64,000 nucleotides of DNA from contig NZ_CP118269.1 in assembly GCF_030062155.1 (NCBI RefSeq), positions 3,410,001 through 3,474,000 of the forward strand, written 5' to 3'. Below the pieces are notes generated by a model. It was not told where the DNA came from and ran no database searches. It saw only the letters and a list, made by a program, of their open reading frames with translations. The DNA comes from Pantoea sp. Lij88 (GTDB lineage Bacteria; Pseudomonadota; Gammaproteobacteria; Enterobacterales; Enterobacteriaceae). The stretch's first letter is position 1; every line of letters begins with the position of its first letter. Of this stretch, positions 36,999 to 46,289 are shown piece by piece. The position numbers and the translations under genes are program-made.

Positions 36999-37958
36999 TT
37001 ATTTTTTAGTATAATTTGCCCTAAGGAAGTCCTCATACTTCTTAGGTAATAAGGCTATCTCACCCCACTTTTTATTAGGAGACCAATAACCGGCACCTAC
37101 TTTTTCAACCTTGCCAAAGAATATAAGCATACGTCTTAAAGCATTATCCTCTTTGATTCCCCTTGCTTCTAAATCGCCTTTATCTGCAGAGATTATAAAA
37201 TCAACGTTACCTTGTAGATATGGATGTCTCAAGAAGATATGCGAGGTTAAATCATAATGCCTAAAGCGAACTATTTCTCCAAAATAGAATTTAGGCTCTT
37301 CATCTACATCATTTATTTCCGCAGCATCTTTTAAATCGCTATCCAAAACATACCTATGCACACTTTCTTCAACAACTATATGGATTTCTCTGTGATAGTT
37401 GTGCCTGAAGTTTGTACAAAGAGATTGAACGCTCGTTATCTTGCTAGGAAGTCTGAAATTTTCGCCCCCATGCCTTGAGACGGGAACCGCAGCTTCAGGG
37501 CCATGTTCACTTTCAAATTCGGTTTGTAATGGCTCCTGTTCACCGTCGAAATCAACTCGCGGGTTATTTTTTGGCCTTTCTTGCATAAAGCCACTGATTA
37601 TAACTAAGTCTTGGTCCTCGACCGCCTGTCGCGCCTCTTCTTCAGAACTATATTTTTTGCCAGCCAATTGACTGCTTCGCAAGCGGCAATAAGGAGCATC
37701 TTCATCAGGAAAATGCCTAAATAAAGCCTCTCTTCCATTTGCCATTACAGCTATTGCAGGATCATTTGGAACACGAATAAGAGGTTCGTAACATGAAGGA
37801 CAGTGCAGGTGTCCTTTCATTTCAACAAGATAATCTAAAGGTTCAATTTCAGTACGGACTAAAACAGCTATGGGATGTCTTGTCCGATCCCATTTCGGGT
37901 CATAATAAGCGTAAGAAATTCTATTCAAAGCCATAGCCATAGCCATAGCCAACTCCAT
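36999..37958 (-). CDS. Hypothetical protein with CoiA-like zinc-finger N-terminus
   Basis: 319-residue protein not recognised by name. Residues C53, C56, H82 and C91 (HCPSC near 52-56, ALFRHFPDEDAPYC at 78-91) give a C-x2-C-x25-H-x8-C pattern like the N-terminal finger of CoiA-type proteins. The rest is mixed alpha/beta with an acidic stretch around 105-160. The N-terminus is a tandem hexanucleotide repeat coding Met-Ala units (residues 4-10), so several ATG codons compete as start. It lies between the hsdS relic and the leuX island and is AT-rich, consistent with acquisition. Confidence 0.6.
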   Translation of the reverse strand: MELAMAMAMALNRISYAYYDPKWDRTRHPIAVLVRTEIEPLDYLVEMKGHLHCPSCYEPLIRVPNDPAIAVMANGREALFRHFPDEDAPYCRLRSSQLAGKKYSSEEEARQAVEDQDLVIISGFMQERPKNNPRVDFDGEQEPLQTEFESEHGPEAAVPVSRHGGENFRLPSKITSVQSLCTNFRHNYHREIHIVVEESVHRYVLDSDLKDAAEINDVDEEPKFYFGEIVRFRHYDLTSHIFLRHPYLQGNVDFIISADKGDLEARGIKEDNALRRMLIFFGKVEKVGAGYWSPNKKWGEIALLPKKYEDFLRANYTKK

Positions 37959-38543
37959 TGTTATCTTTTTTTAACATACTGTTTTTATAATAAAAAAACC
38001 ATAACTCAAGTGCAGAAACAGGTAATAAAATGTTCGAATAACGCATTTCTCTAATTTATAAAATATCATCATTACATAAGTTAAATTGAACTTATTTTGG
38101 TAAAAAAAGCCATAAAACCCTTGCTGGTACTACTAACAAACAGAGCGTAGCACCTTCATCATTTGTCCAGAGTGAACACACTTAATCAGGATAACCGTGT
38201 ACCCCTACGGGAGCATGGCTGAAGCGCTGGGGGAGCCTGCATATAGTGAGCAGGTACGTTACCACCATAGGACTGTTTGGCTGTTAAAGGCTGGACATCG
38301 GGCTTAAATGCTTGTGATGAAACTGTTTTGGGATGGTTTAGAGACGGTGGTAATATCATAGTGATTTAAGTTAAGAAACTGTACGTGTTTGAAGCCTGGA
38401 ACTACACGCCGCTATGAGTTCACATCCCATTTACCACTATCCAACTACAGCGGCTTTTAAACGGGAAGATAGAGAATAAATCTGTAAATTTATAAAAGTC
38501 AGAAATAGTTAGCCATCTTATTGATATGAATATTTTAAGTAAT
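37959..38543. other. Intergenic region with hairpins, no gene recognised
   Basis: No ORF with a ribosome site. The part 38160-38460 is less AT-rich than its surroundings and holds short inverted repeats such as CCTGC / GCAGG (38237-38255) and GCCGCT / AGCGGC (38409-38454). It may encode a structured RNA or be the relic of a mobile element. Confidence 0.3.
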
Positions 38544-38565
38544 TGGTGCGAAGGCCGGACTCGAA
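38544..38565. repeat. Left attachment-like copy of the leuX 3' end
   Basis: Read on the minus strand, this is TTCGAGTCCGGCC-TTCGCACCA, the T-arm and acceptor end of tRNA-Leu(CAA) lacking one G. It is in the same orientation as the true tRNA end at 53767-53789, differing by one substitution and one indel. It is the candidate far attachment site of the 15-kb island. Confidence 0.7.
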
Positions 38566-38987
38566 TTTCACACCTAATATACTGATATCAACATTTTTTA
38601 TAAACAGGAATTAATAGTTAACCCCGCATTTGTACCCACAAGTTAAAATCCGTACAAAAAATAGACATTGCAAGTGGGTATAAAGCCATACCAGTAGAAC
38701 ACCGATATGGCTATCAAAGCAAGATTCAGAAAGTCAGAGGCTTACCCTCGAAAATCACTAATACTTGCCCAAGTAAATGCACGACTAAAAGGTCCTCATC
38801 AAACAGGTAGTCTTTGAGCATCTGCTATAAGTTAATCGAGAACAAGTATGTAAATGTCTTTATTACACCATAGAGCCTTACCAACATTGTGATCATAACC
38901 TCATGTTTTCTTTGTCATATAAAGTTCATATTGAGACGTCAAAAGAGTTATAATGTCAATCGGTATACGTTCCGACAGAGAGGAAAC

Positions 38988-41021
38988 ATGCAACCCATAC
39001 ACCCCCTTATCAAAGCGGCAAGAGATAAAAAATTACCGCATCCAGCCCAGCTGAATAAATTCAATCAAGAATACTGGATTAAATTCATGGACCAAATAGG
39101 TCCGCTAACTGCAGAGGCTTCAGCATACATTTCAGGTGCAACGTGGCTCAATAATAATTTTCAAAGTGTGAATAATACTCGAAAGCAAATTTGTTTTTTA
39201 AAGGGCTGCAGACCTGAATATCATGAAATGATCAGGGCACATATCGCCAGCGCTAATTATGCATTTTGGCAGGTATGCGATGAACAAAAAGAGATTTTTG
39301 AAGATACAAGCAATACAGCTATAGAGCAATTTATTATCTCAAAAACTTCGAAGGTAGGAAAAAGCGACCCGGTAAGTGTAAACAGTGTAAATATGCATAG
39401 GCTTGACAGTCTAAGAGGTCCATTGTTCGAGCTATTTAAATATAAGGACCGTATGCATATACTCTTTCCTGATGATCGCCCGAACAAGTTATCAAAACTT
39501 GACTTTTATCTCGCAGAAATGAGGCTGTCTCAGCACTTCCATAGCTTTTCTTCGCTGTGGCAAGACTTACTCTATGGTCGTGCAGTATTCACTTTCCAGC
39601 AGAAGCGAGTCTTTTTCATGCAATGTCATTCTGACTATCACCGCATGAAAACAATTGCAGAATACCGTCGAGATCATTTTTTAGCCACTTCAATAACTGA
39701 AGCTCGTACCGTAATGGATAAATTTCAGAATATCAATCCTTGGTCAAATTATCTACATTATGAGCCAGGTAAAGCGTTGAGCCCAGCACCATGGCGAACA
39801 CTATCTCAAAGCTCGCAAATGATTGCCAGATATCAGCCTTTATCGGCTTTAATTCAGCTTGACGACCACCTCAAATCACTATTAAAACGTAAATCCTCCC
39901 CTTGTATTGAACGTAAATTACAAAGTGTTTTAGATATATGGGTTCATCTATCTGTGCTGGCTGTTCAGATTGATGAACATCTGCATACAAACGAGGAAAT
40001 CGTCGACTGGTCAAAACTAGTTCATCTTGCACCTCAATTTGAACATTCTAATCTTATTGCTGCACTAATACAGTGTTGTGAATATAGTGAAACTGAGATC
40101 ATCGATGCCCTAGATTTATTGACCTGGAGAGGAAAGTCGCCGCAGGAGGATTTATGGGTGCAGCCTCTGGTGTCTGTAGAGGATAATTATATTTTCCCGA
40201 TCAGTGCTTTTCTTACAGCTAGCCTAACCCGCAATATAGATTGTTGGATGACTAAAATAGATCCCAATGATACTCGCCGTGGAAAACTATTTGAGAAAGA
40301 TTTGATTAGAGTATTGGAAGAGTGCCGCAATGGAAACTCGGTGATGAAGGAGCATTTGCGCTATACCTCTGCAATTGAACCAAACTATCATGGACATAAG
40401 GAAGAAATAGATCTGACCTTCTCTTTTGGAAACTTACTAATTGTTGTAGAAGCTCGTAGCCGTAAAACATCTATCACGCCACTCGATTATGACAATGAAC
40501 TTTTCGATTCTAACGGGCTGGTGCATAAAACCAAGCAGGCCATTAGAAAAGCAGCATTTGTTAAAAATCATCTTGAGCATTTTTGTAAGGATTATTACCC
40601 CCACTTATCTGGTACAGAAGACGTTGAGGTTGTCCCACTAGTAATAATCAATGGTCAATTTCATGCGGGTTTTCCACTGAATGACGTACCTATTATCGAT
40701 TCAGCGCTTCTGTTGCATTATCTTCGAGATCGTGAGGTGCGTTTTATGGCAGCAGCACCTTATGACAAACATCAGTATGGCATCCCACTTTGGCAAAGTC
40801 TCGAAGAGGCACAAAGTCGTTTCAGGGATTATCTTTCATGCCCTACCTTGATAAAGGTTTACAATTCAATGTGTAGAGAGTCAGTAAAACGCTCCAACAA
40901 TCTCGGGGAGGATTTTGATGAGGTTGTTTCACTTACATTCGAAATTCATTTCATGGGATGGGAAGAGCAATTGGCTCATGTTAAACGAGCCTTTCAAAAT
41001 CAATTTGTAAAATATTACTGA
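38988..41021 (+). CDS. Large protein with C-terminal PD-(D/E)XK-like nuclease motif
   Basis: 677 residues, family not recognised. The N-terminal two-thirds is helical without clear motifs. In the C-terminal third LFEKDLIRVLEE leads to HKEEIDLTFSFGNLLIVVEARSRK, an E...D-x10-E-A-x-x-R-K arrangement like a restriction-endonuclease fold with a modified (D/E)xK. A strong AGAGAGGA site fixes the start at 38988; a TATAAT at 38949-38954 with TTCATA 18 bases upstream is a likely promoter. It is the first gene inside the left end of the leuX island. A defence nuclease role is inference. Confidence 0.6.
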   Translation: MQPIHPLIKAARDKKLPHPAQLNKFNQEYWIKFMDQIGPLTAEASAYISGATWLNNNFQSVNNTRKQICFLKGCRPEYHEMIRAHIASANYAFWQVCDEQKEIFEDTSNTAIEQFIISKTSKVGKSDPVSVNSVNMHRLDSLRGPLFELFKYKDRMHILFPDDRPNKLSKLDFYLAEMRLSQHFHSFSSLWQDLLYGRAVFTFQQKRVFFMQCHSDYHRMKTIAEYRRDHFLATSITEARTVMDKFQNINPWSNYLHYEPGKALSPAPWRTLSQSSQMIARYQPLSALIQLDDHLKSLLKRKSSPCIERKLQSVLDIWVHLSVLAVQIDEHLHTNEEIVDWSKLVHLAPQFEHSNLIAALIQCCEYSETEIIDALDLLTWRGKSPQEDLWVQPLVSVEDNYIFPISAFLTASLTRNIDCWMTKIDPNDTRRGKLFEKDLIRVLEECRNGNSVMKEHLRYTSAIEPNYHGHKEEIDLTFSFGNLLIVVEARSRKTSITPLDYDNELFDSNGLVHKTKQAIRKAAFVKNHLEHFCKDYYPHLSGTEDVEVVPLVIINGQFHAGFPLNDVPIIDSALLLHYLRDREVRFMAAAPYDKHQYGIPLWQSLEEAQSRFRDYLSCPTLIKVYNSMCRESVKRSNNLGEDFDEVVSLTFEIHFMGWEEQLAHVKRAFQNQFVKYY

Positions 41022-41136
41022 CTTGAATCATTCCATAGCAGACCATTATTCGAAGGATATAGTCGGCATTGATAAAAAATATCCCATCACTACTGATAAA
41101 AACTTCAATCTCTTATTTTAGGACTTTTAAACGAGA

Positions 41137-41172
41137 AAATAAAATGCACCGGTCGTTATCGGCTGGTGCATT
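41137..41172 (-). terminator. Terminator after cbtA
   Basis: Eight-base stem AATGCACC / GGTGCATT (41143-41150 and 41165-41172), followed on the minus strand by TTATTTT. It lies 41 bases after the cbtA stop. Confidence 0.6.
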
Positions 41173-41212
41173 ATGAAATCAACAATCAAGGAGGTAATAA
41201 AAAAGATGTTGT

Positions 41213-41554
41213 TTAACGTACAGCATTTTTACAGCTTCGGCGCAATAAACCAGTTGCCTGTCGCGCCCGCAGAATATCGACTGCCCGCAGATATGGGGAC
41301 TGTTCTTGCCAGTTGAATCCCCTGCGATCAATACGAACCAGCTCGTACTTTTCCACCAGAAAATTAACTGCACCAGCTAGGTTGATACCAGCATTGATAT
41401 GTTCCTGAATAACCGCCTCATTGCTGAAAGGTGTATCGTTTAGAATCAGGCCATAATGTTGTTCTAGCAGGCGTGCAAGCAGCATTTGCCAGACAGCCAC
41501 GGACGACAGACAGAGCTTCGCAGCCCGCTGAGTTGTTGCAGGTAGAGTTTTCAT
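41213..41554 (-). CDS. cbtA: CbtA/YeeV-type cytoskeleton-targeting toxin
   Basis: 113-residue type IV toxin. E. coli CbtA inhibits FtsZ and MreB polymerisation. The family core is visible: [53 protein letters not shown], and the C-terminal [14 protein letters not shown]. The start at 41554 ([13 protein letters not shown]) matches the known N-terminus; a longer frame to 41617 would overlap the antitoxin. It lies 20 bases after cbeA, the standard order on CP4-type prophages and islands. Confidence 0.92.
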   Translation of the reverse strand: MKTLPATTQRAAKLCLSSVAVWQMLLARLLEQHYGLILNDTPFSNEAVIQEHINAGINLAGAVNFLVEKYELVRIDRRGFNWQEQSPYLRAVDILRARQATGLLRRSCKNAVR

Positions 41555-41574
41555 ATTTGCTCTTGTGAAAGTAG

Positions 41575-41916
41575 TTAACGTTGAGTGGGGTAAACGGAAA
41601 TGTATAAATAGCCGCAACTGCCAAGTGTATCGGCTTCACAGGTGAAACCGTTGTGGTACAGGGTGACGCAGTGGGCATGGCGAGGATTCATTTCACCTGT
41701 GGTCAACATCGATTCCATCTGACTGATAAAACATGGTAATACTTCATCCAACTTCAAAGATTCTGCGTTACTGAATTCACCGGTAATGCTGGCACGGTCA
41801 GCCAGATAGTGAAGTCGGTTTCCCTCCTGTACCAAACGATCGCCAAAGCAAGGTGTCACATTACGATTCAGGCCCCACTTGAGAAATGAATTGTTCTCTG
41901 ATTCAGTAGATTTCAT
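41575..41916 (-). CDS. cbeA: CbeA/YeeU-type antitoxin
   Basis: 113-residue antitoxin that in E. coli counteracts CbtA by stabilising MreB and FtsZ filaments rather than binding the toxin. Conserved parts: [70 protein letters not shown]. The start at 41916 ([11 protein letters not shown]) is chosen, as an upstream frame to 41976 overlaps the radC relic. It is presumably co-transcribed with cbtA. Confidence 0.92.
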   Translation of the reverse strand: MKSTESENNSFLKWGLNRNVTPCFGDRLVQEGNRLHYLADRASITGEFSNAESLKLDEVLPCFISQMESMLTTGEMNPRHAHCVTLYHNGFTCEADTLGSCGYLYISVYPTQR

Positions 41917-41926
41917 TGAAGTACCC

Positions 41927-42160
41927 TCATATCCAGCCTCGCTCTGCAAACGACACAATGCCATCTGTGCCGACAACCAGATGATCGAGCGTATTCACAT
42001 CAACCAGTGCCAGCGCTTCTTTAAGCCTACCGGTAATGTTGCAATCGCATTAGCTGGGCTCCGGATCACCGGATGGATGGTTATGCACCAGCACGACTGC
42101 TGCAGTATTGAAGCGAAGCGCTGACTTCACTACCTCACGAGGATGGACCTGGAAATGGTT
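41927..42160 (-). pseudogene. RadC/YeeS-family (JAB1) gene relic
   Basis: Minus-strand translation gives [35 protein letters not shown], a TAA stop, then [21 protein letters not shown] and [15 protein letters not shown] ending at 41927. The JAMM metal motif HxHPSG is intact, but the 5' half is missing and a stop codon interrupts the frame. radC-cbeA-cbtA is the known order on CP4-like elements, which identifies the origin of this block. Confidence 0.85.
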
Positions 42161-42865
42161 AGATCTTTAATGGCTGGTACTCTGATGCAGACCACCATCG
42201 AAGAGCAGTCCACCGAACGCAGTCATATGGGGCGACTCTGTCAGGTCATGAGTGGATAAGGCACTGTGTAACACGCCGCGAATGGCCTATTATCTTTGGC
42301 TGCAGACGGTCAGGTCATCTTACATCAGACTATTCACTACACTTCCAGCCAGGCAGGCAGGAACCACAAAGACATTCTCTGGACAGTTCATCTTGTCGTG
42401 AAGAATGGTCGGTTCTGCATAATAGATGTTAAGGGTTATATCGATATCAGCAACTCCGCTTCTATTACGCACCGTTCAGACTACTACTATGTTCGGCGAT
42501 AATCTATATCGATGTAATCGCAGAAATAATCCGTTTGGGGAAATATGAGCAAAAAAATAAAATAGAAGTCTTATTGTAAAGACATACGTTGGTGGAGGCC
42601 CGTCACTTTTTAGGACTCTACCGGAAGAAAGTACAGGACAAGATAAGTGTGAAAGCGCTTTTCCGCGCCAACATATCACTTGTAGATTTGTGCTAAGATA
42701 TAAAAAACGGTAGTGATGTATTTTTCTTTATGACAGACAATACAATATATTTTAAAAATTTATCCATAGACTATTTCTTTTCCATTAAATATAATATAAG
42801 AAGTAGTGAACGATAGAAGATATTTCGTAGCTAACATTTAACAACTAATATTGGAACTTACTGAT
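42161..42865. other. AT-rich intergenic region, no gene recognised
   Basis: About 700 bases without a credible gene. Frames up to 68 codons exist but have no ribosome site and no recognisable protein. The left part (42161-42500) probably holds further decayed CP4-type sequence; the right part is very AT-rich and must contain the promoter of the next gene. Confidence 0.4.
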
Positions 42866-44602
42866 ATGTCTACGAACGCAGTTCTAAGCTCGTTTTTCAC
42901 CTCTTTAAATATTCAAGAAGATAAATTCACCCCTCTATTGAAAAATGACGGGTTGGGAATTATCTTACGTTCGGCAGTTAATGAACTTGACTGGATGCAT
43001 CATAACCATACCAGTGAATACAATAAATCATTTAGTCACGATGAATACTTTTACGTATTTAAAATAGGTGTGACGCGACTCATAAAACTTGCCCTCGAAT
43101 CACGAGAGTCATTTAAAATCCCTTCAGTAATGTTTCTTAGGAATAGTGAAACAAGCTCTTTGACGCATAATATAGTATTAGGGCTAGGTATGATTGAGCA
43201 TGGCCGAAGAGTAGGGCAATCAGTTAATGCAGGTATAGCTAAAATAACACAATCTGGTTCAAACGATTTTACTATAACTCTCCCCTCAAATATCATTGAT
43301 GAGGAGAGCTATGAAAACACGATAAACAACTACTACAAAGAAATATACAATAATAATTTATTGGAGATTTACAAAACATCTTTCATGCAAAAATTAAAGC
43401 TTGATGTAGATAAAGAATTATTTGATTCAGTTTATCCTTTTGCAAATCATTATATTGGTTATGAAACCTCTCCTTTACTAGATGAGTTTTTCTTTGCGCT
43501 ATCCTATAACGAATTAGTCAATTATGATGGATATGATACCTTTCATTACCTGACTAAATTTGGTGGTATTGAATTTCAAAAATATAAACTTGCTTTAGCT
43601 TTTATAATGTCAACATTTTCCCGGCACGAAAAATCAGCCGAAATGCTTACAACAAAACATCCAGAAATCAAATTGGAAAATATTTTAACAATATCGTCAT
43701 ACACGTCTGAATATACAGAAAGCATGTGTGAAGCAATTAACCATTTTGGCTCCGCTCTAAAAGGATACACACACACGACCTTTGATGATGCAAAAAAAAT
43801 ATTTGAAGTTCTATCTTGCAGTCGAAAAAACACTGCTTTGTTAGATCGGCCCGGTGCGGAACTTCCACTATTAATACAGAGTTCAGAAGAAAGCTTTTTC
43901 AGATGCATTACGGCACGACACTCCTCACCATTCCAGTTTTTACTCGACTCACTAAGGTACCATTTTAGTAAAGATTATGACAGACACCAACAAACTCGAG
44001 AGAAAGTGCTGCAAAATGCTGTAAGGCGGCTATTAACTAAAAACTTTAACGGATTAGAATTCAAGCAGAACATAAAAATAAAAATCAATAATAGAACATT
44101 AACCGATATAGACTTAGTTATAATTGAAGAAAGCACTGGAGATACTTTCCTTTGTCAGTTGAAACATCAAGAATTATACGGTTCCGATCTGCATGCGAAA
44201 TATACTAGGACTGCGAGGCTAAAAGAACAAGCAAAAAACTGGCTAAATTCAATTAATAAATGGTTAGCCGATACTACTCAGCCAGATGTCAGAGCGACAT
44301 TACGTGTTTCTAAAAAAACCCCGGCTCTTACCATATATAAAGTATTTATAACAAAGCATTATGCTTATCCTGTTAAAAATCTATCATATAATAATGACAC
44401 TATTTATTGCAATTGGGCTCAACTGAATTATGCTATTCATTCAATAAATAACGCCAAAGATGTTAAAGAAAACAAAATAAATAGCATTATAGAAAAAATA
44501 AAAGAACTTGAGGTAATATATAAAAACGAAGAACATCTCAAAGAACCGAACTCAACATGGGTTGTTGAGGATTTAAGTTTCACCATAAAGCATGAAACTT
44601 AG
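42866..44602 (+). CDS. Large protein with C-terminal PD-(D/E)XK-like nuclease motif, second
   Basis: 578 residues, not recognised by name. The N-terminal 380 residues are helical without motifs. The C-terminal part has EKVLQNAVRRLLTKNFNG, NIKIKINNRTLTDIDLVIIEESTG and DTFLCQLKHQ, matching a restriction-like core with Asp, then Q-x-K in place of E-x-K. Layout (long helical N-terminus, C-terminal nuclease-like core) resembles the protein at 38988-41021, though direct sequence similarity is not obvious. Base composition is clearly AT-rich. A TTG at 42851 is an alternative start. Possibly an effector of the neighbouring methyltransferase/kinase operon; this is inference. Confidence 0.6.
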   Translation: MSTNAVLSSFFTSLNIQEDKFTPLLKNDGLGIILRSAVNELDWMHHNHTSEYNKSFSHDEYFYVFKIGVTRLIKLALESRESFKIPSVMFLRNSETSSLTHNIVLGLGMIEHGRRVGQSVNAGIAKITQSGSNDFTITLPSNIIDEESYENTINNYYKEIYNNNLLEIYKTSFMQKLKLDVDKELFDSVYPFANHYIGYETSPLLDEFFFALSYNELVNYDGYDTFHYLTKFGGIEFQKYKLALAFIMSTFSRHEKSAEMLTTKHPEIKLENILTISSYTSEYTESMCEAINHFGSALKGYTHTTFDDAKKIFEVLSCSRKNTALLDRPGAELPLLIQSSEESFFRCITARHSSPFQFLLDSLRYHFSKDYDRHQQTREKVLQNAVRRLLTKNFNGLEFKQNIKIKINNRTLTDIDLVIIEESTGDTFLCQLKHQELYGSDLHAKYTRTARLKEQAKNWLNSINKWLADTTQPDVRATLRVSKKTPALTIYKVFITKHYAYPVKNLSYNNDTIYCNWAQLNYAIHSINNAKDVKENKINSIIEKIKELEVIYKNEEHLKEPNSTWVVEDLSFTIKHET

Positions 44603-45120
44603 AGTCTAAGGTGTATTTTAAAATACATAAAAAACATACCCAACAAAGGTATATATTCACTAAAAGATATATACCTATATAGATTCTGAACAATATTCAG
44701 AAAAGGTCTTTTTAGAGTAAACATCATCCGTTTAAACATCGAATATATTTTTTTATTAAACTTTCGTCAAGCTCATAAAATCATTTTATAATAAAAATGT
44801 ATTAACCGTGATAAATTCTTCTTTTACCGTACAATCACCTGCCACCCTGCCACTTCGTTGTAACCTAACACTCTGTACAATCTGTTTTATCGTGTTTTTA
44901 AACACATTAATTACACTCTTGCTTTCTAAGAATAGCAAGTATCGAATAGCTAGGTTTTATCCTCAGTTTATATAAAGACTATTGAACATTTAACTATGGT
45001 TTGCGTACTCATGAGGATCTAGCAAACGTGCTTATCCTCAAAACTATGCAATGCATCTTAGTGCTCAAACTTACAGGATGCAGCACCTCTAAAACCATAC
45101 AATTTTCTACTTCCCAAAGG

Positions 45121-45149
45121 GTTACAATCAGACAGATACAACATATAAT
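45121..45149 (+). promoter_or_regulatory. Promoter of the methyltransferase/kinase/receiver operon
   Basis: GTTACA (45121-45126), a 17-base spacer and a consensus TATAAT (45144-45149), 70 bases before the methyltransferase start. The gap 44603-45218 otherwise holds no ORF; it is AT-rich. Confidence 0.6.
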
Positions 45150-45218
45150 GTAATGTTAATAACCACTAAAAATATTAATGATTGAAAAATCAATGAGTTA
45201 AGAGGACGAGCTTTATCA

Positions 45219-46277
45219 ATGAGGGTCATAGACTTTTTCTGCGGGTGCGGTGGAGCCAGTAAAGGTTTTGAACTGGCCGGGTTTGATATCGCCTTAGGTA
45301 TCGACTTCGACGAAAGCGCTGAAGCCAGCTATAAAGCTAACTTTCCTCAAACAAATTTTATTCGTGATGATATCAGAAATATCAAGATACGGGATGTTGC
45401 CAAGTTAGTGCCAGAAAGAGATAGTGCACAACTGGTATTCTGTGCCTGTGCGCCTTGCCAACCATTCTCTTCACAGAACAAAACTCGAAATGTTGATGAT
45501 AAACGCAGAACTCTTCTAGGAGAAACGAAGCGCTTCATAAGAGCATTCCGCCCCGCCTTCATTTTTATTGAAAATGTTCCAGGCATTCAAAGTGTCAAAA
45601 TTGAAGAAAATGGTCCTTTTGCAGATTTTCTTCATTTCATTGGCCGATTTGGCTATCAATATGATTTTAAAGTAGTATCTAGTGAATTTTACGGTGTTCC
45701 TCAACAAAGGAAACGCTTGGTTGTTCTTGCTAAATTGGGTGGATATCCTGATTTCCCGGCACCAACACACGGCCACGAAGAAAATCCATTCGCAACAGTC
45801 AGAGACTATATTGGTGACCTACCCAGTTTACAAGCAGGTGAATGCAGCCCAGATGACCCACTGCATATTGCTGCTATCATTACTCCCATAAATATAGAGC
45901 GCCTTCAGCACACTCCTGAAGGCGGAGATCGAAGAAATTGGCCTGACCACTTGTGGCTAAATTGCCATCGAAACTATAACGGCCATACTGACGTTTATGG
46001 CAGAATGAGGTGGGATATGCCATGTAAAACTCTAACAACCAAGTGTACAAGCATTTCTAATGGCCGATTTGGACACCCTGATATCACTCAAAATCGTGCT
46101 ATTACGTTTCGAGAGGCAGCCTGTTTACAGACTTTCCCCCCAAATTTTATTTTCGAGGGGAGCAATATTTCAAAGTCTAAACAAATAGGTAATGCCGTCC
46201 CAGTACTTTTGGCACAGTGTTTTGCAGAAGCAATTCTCAAACAGGCTAAATTTTACAAGGAGACCGGGTATAGTTGA
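45219..46277 (+). CDS. DNA (cytosine-5) methyltransferase
   Basis: 352-residue C5 methyltransferase with the ordered motifs of the Dcm family: I (DFFCGCGGASKGFELAGF), IV with the catalytic cysteine C80 (CAPCQPFSS), VI (FIFIENVPG), VIII (GVPQQRKRLVV), IX (TFREAACLQTFP) and X (KQIGNAVP). It methylates cytosine in a specific DNA sequence; the target is not predictable. It is not the housekeeping dcm, as no vsr is present and it heads a three-gene operon with a dual GHKL ATPase 12 bases downstream. Composition is lower in GC than the core genes. Confidence 0.93.
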   Translation: MRVIDFFCGCGGASKGFELAGFDIALGIDFDESAEASYKANFPQTNFIRDDIRNIKIRDVAKLVPERDSAQLVFCACAPCQPFSSQNKTRNVDDKRRTLLGETKRFIRAFRPAFIFIENVPGIQSVKIEENGPFADFLHFIGRFGYQYDFKVVSSEFYGVPQQRKRLVVLAKLGGYPDFPAPTHGHEENPFATVRDYIGDLPSLQAGECSPDDPLHIAAIITPINIERLQHTPEGGDRRNWPDHLWLNCHRNYNGHTDVYGRMRWDMPCKTLTTKCTSISNGRFGHPDITQNRAITFREAACLQTFPPNFIFEGSNISKSKQIGNAVPVLLAQCFAEAILKQAKFYKETGYS

Positions 46278-46289
46278 CCCGATTTTTAT

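Noticed and set aside
42296..42502. 68-codon frame as a gene
   Set aside because: No ribosome site, no similarity that I can recognise, and it lies in decayed CP4-type sequence.
45219..46277. Housekeeping dcm gene
   Set aside because: No vsr neighbour; it heads an operon with conflict-type ATPase and receiver genes within an island of lower GC.
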